This document shows, piece by piece, positions 1 through 6,132 of a stretch of 16,591 nt of DNA. The position numbers and the translations under genes were made by a program. The notes under the pieces were generated by a model. It was given only the letters and a program-made list of their open reading frames with translations. It did no database searches and was not told where the DNA came from. This DNA comes from Tritrichomonas foetus. Its lineage: Eukaryota > Parabasalia > Tritrichomonadida > Tritrichomonadidae. Position 1 is the stretch's first letter, and each line of letters opens with the position of its first letter. The stretch is taken from assembly GCA_001839685.1 (NCBI GenBank), contig MLAK01001038.1, forward strand, positions 87,388 to 103,978. The letters run 5' to 3'.

Positions 1-75
1 CATCTTTATTAATATTTTCATGAGAGAATAGACAATTAGGATTTATTTACAATCATCATCAGAATTTAGATTTCG

Positions 76-192
76 ATGAATTCGATTTATAATTTTCAGA
101 AATGTTTAAATTTTAAAACAAAAAGAATAGAAATTCATCCTTATATAGTTGTTCAAGTTACAGAAGGTGGAGATACTAATGTTGCAATGTAA
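76..192 (+). other. short ORF or decayed C-terminal coding fragment, unidentified
   Basis: An ATG-initiated frame of 38 codons ends in TAA. Its C-terminal half (around HPYIVVQVTEGGDTNV) has a more protein-like composition than the surrounding AT-rich DNA. I recognise no family. It could be a chance ORF or the last remnant of a gene whose upstream part lies left of the window or has decayed. The frame upstream of the ATG soon meets a TAG. No matching partner lies nearby. Confidence 0.2.
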
Positions 193-249
193 TTTATTTC
201 ATTCATGAAACAAATTATTTTCTTAATTGCTTCTTTAATATTTTATATA

Positions 250-780
250 TATTTATATTTCTTCCATGTATTCTTCAAGTTTATCCATCATTGAATCTTT
301 ATTTAAACTTATTTATCGTTCGTTTTCTTCTTCTACTTTATCTTCAAATCTTTTTAAACGTAAACCCCTTTTATTTGTGGAATTTTATATAATTTTTTTA
401 AAAAATACATCTGATTAAATTTATGAGTTAGTCATGGATCAATGATAGTTTTATTGTTGGGATATCATAAGTTGAATCGATCAGTTGTATTAAATTCTTT
501 AGAATAATTTTTAATTGGTTCTATCAGTTTGAATTCTATTGATGAATATTAAAAATAATTAATTATGCTTTATAATTTTTATAAATATTGAAATGAGTTT
601 AATTACTTTCTTTCTTTGTTATTTAACAATCATTGAAATATTAATGATTGGTAATATCGAAATCATTGGAAAATAATGGTGATAAAAAGTGCCAAAATTC
701 GACTTCTTCTTCCATTTTTCATATATTTTACTATTTTTCGTTAAATTAAATGTAATACATGACTTGTAATTGAAGTTCAT
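250..780 (-). pseudogene. decayed protein-coding relic, unidentified, several frames
   Basis: On the minus strand several protein-like stretches follow one another but are broken by stops and frame changes. A piece starting at an ATG at 715 encodes MEEEVEFWHFLSPLFSNDFD and stops near 642; another overlapping open frame runs from an ATG at 780 for about 53 codons. From about 539 to 357 a longer piece contains IEPIKNYSKEF and LTHKFNQMYFLKKLYKI, interrupted by only two stops, both TGA, where a Trp codon would fit. After a frame change near 356 an acidic, coiled-coil-like stretch follows (RFEDKVEEENER, then DKLEEYMEE). The order and composition suggest one ancestral gene. I do not recognise the family; a dead transposable-element gene or a decayed repeat-family gene are both possible. 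Nothing here looks functional now. Confidence 0.35.
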
Positions 781-825
781 CTTTAAAAAATGGAATAATA
801 TGGAGTAGCTAATTTTTCTATTAAA

Positions 826-1003
826 TTTGGTTAACCAAAAAATATATCGGTCGGTTGGTGAAAGGTTTTTGGTAAACCAACCAAATGGTTAGGTTAACCT
901 TTAGTTAGATTTTTTTTGTTAACCTTCGAGAGTTTCAACCGAGTATCTCTATCGTTCGATTTGGTTAACAAACCGGGAATTTTGGAACTTTTTATGGTTA
1001 ACC
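826..1003. repeat. cluster of GTTAAC palindromes and inverted repeats
   Basis: Five GTTAAC sites lie at 830, 893, 918, 964 and 997. Two sit in longer perfect palindromes: a 14-bp one at 826-839 (TTTGGTTAACCAAA) and a 10-bp one at 891-900 (AGGTTAACCT). Between them a 7-bp inverted repeat (GGTTGGT at 853-859, ACCAACC at 876-882) could form a hairpin with a 16-nt loop. The block sits in gene-free DNA between a decayed relic and the lipase gene. It could be a worn repeat, the end of an old transposon, or a protein-binding cluster; nothing seen decides among these. Confidence 0.6.
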
Positions 1004-1571
1004 AGGTCATTTTGGCAAAGGCTTAGTGAAATATGGTGGACGATCTTTGATGAAAACATGTTTATGAATGATGCAAATTTGAATGTATGAGAAAAACTAC
1101 ATAGGGAGTAGAAAACTATAAAGTATAACCAGGGGCACTATGGAAAATTACTGAAAGATAAAAAACATTGGAATCAATCTGAAATCAGAAATTAGATAAG
1201 AGAAAATGAAATGAGTTGCGTCAAGCTTTATGTTTGCTTCAAAAGATTTTATTAGATTGTTTGTTTAATTGCTTTGCGATACTTTTGTTTTCGATATTTG
1301 TATCTTATTCATTTTGACCTTTAGGCCAATCTGAAAAGGGACCCTAATATTTTACATCGTTCAAATGCTCAGAATATGAACAAACTTTTTGATCCCGAGG
1401 TCATCCATTGAAGAATGATTCTTCACATCACTTCACCGGAGTTTATCCTTAAACAAAAAATTGATAAAGTTACTCATCTGAGTCTCAGACCATGAGAGCA
1501 TATTTGACCAAGAAGTGATTCAAAATATTTGACGATATGCATTGAAATTTATGATCGTTGGTATTCAATTT

Positions 1572-1589
1572 TTAATCGATATCGATTAA
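1572..1589. promoter_or_regulatory. 18-bp perfect palindrome upstream of the lipase gene
   Basis: The half-site TTAATCGAT is followed immediately by its exact reverse complement, with no spacer. It lies about 100 bp before the lipase start codon. A symmetric site of this length close to a 5' end suggests binding by a dimeric protein, but no known trichomonad factor is matched from memory, so the regulatory role is inference. Confidence 0.35.
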
Positions 1590-1647
1590 TCTAACAAATT
1601 GTGCAAAAATTTCTTTTTGAATTGATGATGAATAGCGATTCAAAAAA

Positions 1648-1685
1648 TCACTTTTTATTCAACCCACCGATCTCAATTTCATCAA
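1648..1685 (+). promoter_or_regulatory. candidate initiator (Inr) elements of the lipase gene
   Basis: Trichomonad genes start transcription at an initiator of the form TCA(+1)YTWW, usually within about 20 nt of the ATG. TCACTTTT at 1648 fits the core exactly but would give a leader of about 42 nt. TCAATTTCATCAA at 1673 is weaker but better placed, with a leader of about 17 nt. Which one is used cannot be told from sequence. Confidence 0.35.
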
Positions 1686-1691
1686 TCGCCA

Positions 1692-3014
1692 ATGTTTTTT
1701 ATCTTCGCACTCCTCGCAAATTCCTTAAAACCAGTCATTGTTCTACCACCACTTTATGGAACTAATCTTTGGATCACCTATAATCAAACCGACGCAAACT
1801 GGTATTGTCCAGATTCAGTGAATGACGAGTTACTCTGGGTGAATCCAAAATGGGCTGTTCCGCCAATGCATAACTGCCTTTTCCAATTCCTCCAAGTTTT
1901 TTGGGACCACCAAACGAACTCATTTACAAATCGTGATAATGCAACAATCAGTACTCACAATTTTGGTGGTGAAGAAAGCGTTCGATATGTTGTTCCAGGT
2001 ATATTTGGCTACAATTTTATAGAATCTTTCGCTTCTTTAATCGACGAATTCAAAAAGCAAGGATATACAATTGGAAAAGACCTCTTTGCTGCTCCATACG
2101 ATTGGCGAATTGCACCTGTCGGCCTTCATAAATTCTGGCCGATGCTGCACGATCTTGTCGAACATGCATCCAAATTGAATGATAATCAAAAAGTGACAAT
2201 GTTTGGTTTTTCATGTGGTGGACATTCCCTTCAGCAATTTTTAGGTGAATACTGCCAAAATGAAACCGAGTGGAAATCTAAATATATCGACCGCGCTGTA
2301 TTTTTGGCGCCATCAATTGGAGGAGTTGGTCAATCTTTTCCAGCCCTTTGGAACAAAATTTTCCCTGTTATTCCCATCCTTAAAGGAAAAGAGCTGGCTG
2401 ACATGATTGAATCAATGCCAGTCGTTCACGCCCACCTTCCAAATCATAACGTGTTTGGTGATATGGCAATAGTTAGGTCAAGTGATGATGTTGATTATAC
2501 TGCTGCACAATTGAGAGATTTATTAGTTCAGCATAAGAAAGTAACAGGAAATAACATTAATATTCTTGACGAATGTCAGAAATTAGCACAAAAGCCAATC
2601 GCGCCGCCAGGTGTTCCTGCTTTTATTGTATATAACAGCGGAATTTTCACTGAAGCTATTGCACATTTCAAGAAAGGATGGAACAAACCACCAAAAATGA
2701 TACCTATTGATGGTGATGGAACAGTCCCTTCAAAAGGAATTGAATATGCATGCGAAAATTGGCCAACTGATGAATTCCCAGTCAGGTGTGTAAATCTCTA
2801 TCGTGATCATCCTGAATTCGAACATCAGCCACTTGCATCAAATCCATTTGTACACAGTCTCATCTATAACTTGTCTACTACCGATACTTGGTGGCAAGAA
2901 AAGGGACGAAAATTGATGAAAGCACCTTATGTTGTTGTCAAGAATGATACATACATCATCAGGAATGATATTCGCCCCGGAAAGGTTTTATATGACTCGG
3001 AAAATCAAAAATAA
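1692..3014 (+). CDS. LCAT-family phospholipase/acyltransferase, secreted or lysosomal type
   Basis: 440 residues, starting at an ATG followed by a short hydrophobic signal peptide (about residues 1-12). This is the lecithin:cholesterol acyltransferase / group XV phospholipase A2 family, alpha/beta hydrolases that cleave a fatty acyl chain from phospholipids and may transfer it to an acceptor. The family landmarks are all present: PPLYGTNL near 19-26 (oxyanion region), the conserved APYDWR at 134-139, the nucleophile elbow GFSCG with Ser174, Asp342 in DGDGTVP, and His378 in FEHQP, completing a Ser-Asp-His triad. Length matches the roughly 400-440 residues of LCAT and PLA2G15. Several N-x-S/T sites agree with passage through the secretory route. 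It converges on the DM10/EF-hand gene; a possible UAAA signal lies at 3069-3072, about 55 nt past the stop. The enzyme looks intact. Whether it acts mainly as phospholipase or acyltransferase, and on which lipid, cannot be read from the sequence. Confidence 0.9.
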   Translation: MFFIFALLANSLKPVIVLPPLYGTNLWITYNQTDANWYCPDSVNDELLWVNPKWAVPPMHNCLFQFLQVFWDHQTNSFTNRDNATISTHNFGGEESVRYVVPGIFGYNFIESFASLIDEFKKQGYTIGKDLFAAPYDWRIAPVGLHKFWPMLHDLVEHASKLNDNQKVTMFGFSCGGHSLQQFLGEYCQNETEWKSKYIDRAVFLAPSIGGVGQSFPALWNKIFPVIPILKGKELADMIESMPVVHAHLPNHNVFGDMAIVRSSDDVDYTAAQLRDLLVQHKKVTGNNINILDECQKLAQKPIAPPGVPAFIVYNSGIFTEAIAHFKKGWNKPPKMIPIDGDGTVPSKGIEYACENWPTDEFPVRCVNLYRDHPEFEHQPLASNPFVHSLIYNLSTTDTWWQEKGRKLMKAPYVVVKNDTYIIRNDIRPGKVLYDSENQK

Positions 3015-3324
3015 GAATACTTTTTTGAAGGAATTAGAAAATATTATTTGGATTTTATTATTAATAATTAAATCGTTTAGAATGATTATATAAAAATACA
3101 TATTGGATATATGTCATTTTTTATTATTGTTATTATTTCTTTTGTTAGTTTCTTTCTTTCTTTCTTTATACATTTTCTTACTTTGAATAATTATCTATTG
3201 AATTGTATAAACAAAGATTAAAGCACCCTCAATGTATCTTTCAAAAGAAACTTGCAAATTGTTAGTAACGATGGATACATTTCCAAAAATATAAAAGATA
3301 TGTTTAGGAATAAAAAAGAGATGT
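3015..3324. other. convergent intergenic region
   Basis: This 310-bp AT-rich spacer separates the 3' ends of the lipase and DM10 genes. Apart from a possible UAAA at 3069-3072 and a TTTC microsatellite I see nothing in it. Confidence 0.7.
3149..3167. repeat. (TTTC)n microsatellite
   Basis: About four and a half perfect copies of TTTC lie within a T-rich stretch between two convergent genes. Confidence 0.8.
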
Positions 3325-3327
3325 TTA
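3324..3327 (-). promoter_or_regulatory. UAAA polyadenylation signal overlapping the stop codon (DM10/EF-hand gene)
   Basis: The TAA stop is followed directly by A, so the stop codon forms the first three bases of UAAA, the tetranucleotide used as poly(A) signal in trichomonads. Confidence 0.55.
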
Positions 3328-3909
3328 CACCAGATTTCGAACAAATGATTGATAATCAAAGAAGTCGATCCCTCTGACCTGGTACCTCCTAAATAGAGTT
3401 AAGAACTCTTGATCACCAAAATCAATTCCACATTTCAGAAGCACTTCTTGAACTTCAGCAAGTGTGACGTAACCTCTCTTTCTTGTATCGTATTTTTGGA
3501 ACATAACAAGGCATTCTGGTGAAGATACCGTCATTCTCTCACGTGTAATTTTCAGTAACTCGTTCAAATCACATTTTGTGAAAACATCAGAATGCGCTTC
3601 CATAACTTTGAGTGCATCTTCAGATGCTTCTTGAAGAGTAAATTGCCAGCCACCCATATCGATTACTGCGCCAACATAAACTTCCCTTGGCTCATACGGC
3701 TTCCCTGTTTTTGGATTATTGACGACTGTTTTCTTCAAAAATTGACCACTTCCAAATCCTGAATTTGGGACTCGTTTTTCTGCGACAGAAAATGCCTGAT
3801 CTTCTAAATAATACGCAATAACAAATTCACGCATCTTATCTTCGGGTCTTCTCGAGTTGATTGTGGCAGAAAACTGGAGGATGGTAGCAGGTGGGCGAAT
3901 ATCGACCAT
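3325..3909 (-). CDS. short DM10 domain plus EF-hand protein, EFHC1/Rib72-like
   Basis: 194 residues. Residues about 5-107 form one DM10 domain, with the family features FVIAYYLED, PNSGFGSGQFL and VYVGAVIDMGGWQFTL. A C-terminal EF-hand pair follows: the first loop (D141 to E152) keeps Asp at position 1, Gly at 6 and Glu at 12 but has Arg at 3 and 5, so calcium binding is doubtful; the second (about 175-188) is degenerate. This matches the third DM10 domain and tail of EFHC1/EFHC2 and Chlamydomonas Rib72, luminal proteins of axonemal doublet microtubules, which normally carry three DM10 domains in about 600-750 residues. A role in the flagellar axoneme is therefore inferred. The ATG is the first in frame; an in-frame stop lies about 40 nt upstream. 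A pyrimidine-rich CAG (3918-3930, minus strand) before the ATG resembles a 3' splice site, so a spliced 5' exon is possible, though it lacks the trichomonad ACTAAC-type acceptor. Confidence 0.8.
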   Translation of the reverse strand: MVDIRPPATILQFSATINSRRPEDKMREFVIAYYLEDQAFSVAEKRVPNSGFGSGQFLKKTVVNNPKTGKPYEPREVYVGAVIDMGGWQFTLQEASEDALKVMEAHSDVFTKCDLNELLKITRERMTVSSPECLVMFQKYDTRKRGYVTLAEVQEVLLKCGIDFGDQEFLTLFRRYQVRGIDFFDYQSFVRNLV

Positions 3910-4221
3910 GTAATCGACTGAAAGAAGAGATAAATAATGTACGTTAAGTTAATTGAAATAAATATTTGTATTGGTTATCATATATTTTGTTAACCATCAA
4001 AATAAGATTAAATTCATCATATGAAAATATAATCTTTTCCTAGCCCAGAGAGCGTTTTTGAACTTTTTACATTCATTGTATGAAAAAGTGGCAAATGCTT
4101 CCCAGATGGAAATATTGAATAATGAAAAAATTGAATAATCGTTGCAACAAATTATCATCAATAAATCTATTTATTGAAATATTACAAACAAGACGTGAAT
4201 TACACAGTTTTGTGTGTATAA
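3910..4221. other. intergenic region between two minus-strand genes
   Basis: This 310-bp AT-rich spacer is the upstream region of the DM10 gene and the 3' side of the small Ala/Pro-rich gene. No supported gene is seen. It contains one GTTAAC (near 3989) and the splice-like CAG noted for the DM10 gene. Confidence 0.6.
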
Positions 4222-4494
4222 CTAATCACTTCCACTCTCTTCAGTCAGTCTTCCTTGTTTTTTCGCCTCAAGGTATTCAATTCCTTCACACATTTGAATG
4301 TATTTATCGTAAAACAGCTGAGCGCTGCGGATTGCCGGGCTTGGCTTCTGGTATGCAGCGGTTGGCGCGCGTGCGGCTGGCGGAGGGGCTCTTGCCTGAG
4401 GCGTTGGAACAGATCCATCAGTGATTGGAACTCTTGGAATTGTAAGTGTAATATTGTATACTGGTAATTCTGGTCCTCGATAGTGGTGCGTCAT
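4222..4494 (-). CDS. small Ala/Pro-rich hypothetical protein
   Basis: 90 residues from the first ATG to TAG. The N-terminal third (MTHHYRGPELPVYNITLTIP) is followed by a low-complexity Ala/Pro/Arg stretch (about 32-50) and a charged, probably helical C-terminal part (AQLFYDKYIQMCEGIEYLEA). No family is recognised. The stretch 4318-4430 is strikingly GC-rich against the roughly 30% background and includes GCGCGC. Other frames are also open here on the plus strand (4122-4424 and 4255-4467), but they lack protein-like composition. The minus-strand choice rests on residue composition and on agreement with the orientation of the DM10 gene. Stop and 3' region show no UAAA overlap. No signal peptide or membrane segment is visible. 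It could be a linker-type cytosolic protein, or a chance ORF in a GC island. Confidence 0.5.
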   Translation of the reverse strand: MTHHYRGPELPVYNITLTIPRVPITDGSVPTPQARAPPPAARAPTAAYQKPSPAIRSAQLFYDKYIQMCEGIEYLEAKKQGRLTEESGSD

Positions 4495-4706
4495 TTAATT
4501 TTCGAATAAATCTGACTAGTTTTTGTTTTCGAGATATTTGAGAAAATCTTAAGTTTCGCCTCTCTTGTCAATTTTTTCACCATCAATTATACGATAAAAA
4601 ACTGTTTGATCAAATAACCAATCAAGAGGTGAATTTAAGTGAAGTAATGCAAAATACCTGATCAAATAAAAAAAATAGGAATTCTTTTTATTTTAGCCCT
4701 CGGGAG

Positions 4707-5842
4707 ATGTTTTTCTGTTGTTTGATCACACTATCGACAAGCAGACTCGACTTCAACAGTACATATCCAGCTGAAATTACAGATCACGAATATTGGCGCC
4801 AGTATAGAATATGTCATCCAGCATTTAATTGGACGATGCCCAACGGCTTGACGAACAAGTTCACCGACCTCTTCTGGAAGCAGCCGGAAAACAGGACTTC
4901 CTCGACACCAACGGAAGCAGCCATTGTGGAGTTGTTCGAATCGTCAATAATGGGTTAGTTCGACTTCCCTTCAGCGCCCTCTCAAACGAAACGCATTTCA
5001 TCAACGCCAGACTTCCCCCAAACAAAGGGAAGAATCCAAAGTGTGAAATCCTCCTAATATTGACCGGCCATTGGGGACATTATTTTCAGCACTTTTTCGA
5101 CAATATCGGACCGCAGTTGAGTATGGCTATTGATGCGCTTGGCGTTGATCCCAGAAACATCACCCTTGTTGCGGATATCTCGTCGATGTTTCCAAATGTC
5201 CCAAAACTGTGGAAAAGAATCGGATTTAAGAGGGTTGTTGCTTCCAAAATCAATAAAAATTACGCAGCAAAAACACTGGTGTACGTAGAATCTGCACCGA
5301 AGGTTCATCCGCATTATTTTGAGAATATCCGAAAACTCCTCAAAATTCCGGAAAGCGACCCAGCGAAGAGAAAGAAAATTATTTTTGTTTCGAGAAAAAT
5401 GTCAAACTCGTATTATAATCAGCGATTTATATTAAATGAAGATAACGTCATTTATTTGCTGCAGATGATGTATGGGAAAAAGCACGTCGTGATTTACGAT
5501 CATCATAATTACACACTTGACGAAACGATTGAGTTGTTCTCTGAAGCGCGCGCAATTATTGGCGCGCACGGTGGCGGTTTATATAATCAATTCTTTTCAC
5601 CTAAAACCGCTGTTGTAATTGAAATTTTGCCAATTAAAAAAAACGGTCTCTATCCAGATCAAAAGAATCCTGAAAAAGTGCCATCGTTCTCACATATGGC
5701 TGTTTGGTCAAACACTCAATTGATTGGTCAGAAGTTCTACAGGTTCTACCAAATTACCTATCAACCAAATTTCATGGTGGATTTATACAAATTTGAGAAA
5801 TTTTTGGCAAAAATTCCCGAACTGAAAGATGAAGAACTTTGA
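4707..5842 (+). CDS. GT61-family glycosyltransferase, reading frame broken by a -1 shift
   Basis: Glycosyltransferase family 61 (DUF563), the family of plant beta-1,2-xylosyltransferase and EOGT, which act in the secretory pathway. The C-terminal part shows the hallmarks: GHYFQHFFDNIGPQL (from about 5075), the donor-site segment ARAIIGAHGGGLYNQFF (from about 5546), and VIEILP after it. The N-terminal part begins at an ATG at 4707 with a short hydrophobic signal or anchor (FFCCLITL) and reads to a TAG at 4956-4958. The GT61 core reads in the -1 frame, open from 4829 to 5842 with no ATG until about 5121. The two frames overlap at 4829-4955, so one base is missing there or ribosomes shift back by one. 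The A4 run at 4888-4891 is the likeliest spot: adding one A joins both halves into about 378 residues, a normal GT61 length. Either an assembly error, a true pseudogene, or (less likely) programmed frameshifting. Xylosyl transfer to N-glycans is a plausible role, not shown. Confidence 0.75.
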
Positions 5843-6129
5843 ATTGGATTTTGATTTGTCTTTTGTTTGATGAAGTGCGAGTTGTTATTTTATTTTGTTA
5901 TGTCATGCCTAAATGTTTGGATTTTTTTATCTTTTACCTTTTCTTTTGCTTTTTCAGGTTTGATTTATTTTGTATCATTTAATGATTATGAATGAAACAA
6001 ATGAATAATTATGAATGAAACAAATGAATAATTATGAATGAAACAAATGAATAATTATGAATGAAACAAATGAATAATCATGAATAAAACAAATGAATAA
6101 AATCGGCAAATTACGCTAACATACAGTTT
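5843..6129. other. convergent intergenic region with tandem repeat
   Basis: Spacer between the 3' ends of the glycosyltransferase and ubiquitin hydrolase genes. A possible UAAA for the plus-strand gene lies at 5910-5913; most of the rest is the 23-bp repeat. Confidence 0.6.
5981..6106. repeat. 23-bp tandem repeat (minisatellite)
   Basis: Three identical copies of a 23-bp unit (ATGAATAATTATGAATGAAA plus CAA) lie at 6001-6023, 6024-6046 and 6047-6069. A fourth with two changes lies at 6070-6092, with partial copies at 5981-6000 and 6093-6106. Within the unit ATGAAT occurs twice, so it probably arose from a shorter duplication. It sits between convergent genes and encodes nothing evident. Confidence 0.9.
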
Positions 6130-6132
6130 TTA
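6129..6132 (-). promoter_or_regulatory. UAAA polyadenylation signal overlapping the stop codon (ubiquitin hydrolase gene)
   Basis: The gene ends GAG TAA AAA, so stop and UAAA overlap, as is usual in trichomonads. Confidence 0.55.

Larger units (their letters stand above)
1004..1691. other. gene-free DNA upstream of the lipase gene
   Basis: Every frame on both strands is broken by frequent stops. The only ordered structure I see is the 18-bp palindrome at 1572-1589 and initiator-like sequences close to the lipase start codon. Confidence 0.6.

Noticed and set aside
945..975. GTTCGATTTGG resembling a tRNA T-arm
   Set aside because: No acceptor or anticodon stem pairs could be found around it.
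1020..1320. Possible decayed coding frame with several TGA codons, including NELRQALCLLQKILL
   Set aside because: Too many stops of all three kinds and no ordered motif; indistinguishable from chance.
4122..4467. Two plus-strand open frames (100 and 70 codons) over the small Ala/Pro-rich gene
   Set aside because: They are antisense to the better-supported minus-strand frame, have cysteine/tryptophan/arginine-rich composition typical of a wrong frame, and show no motif.
5054..5314. 86-codon minus-strand frame inside the GT61 gene
   Set aside because: Antisense to the conserved GT61 core.
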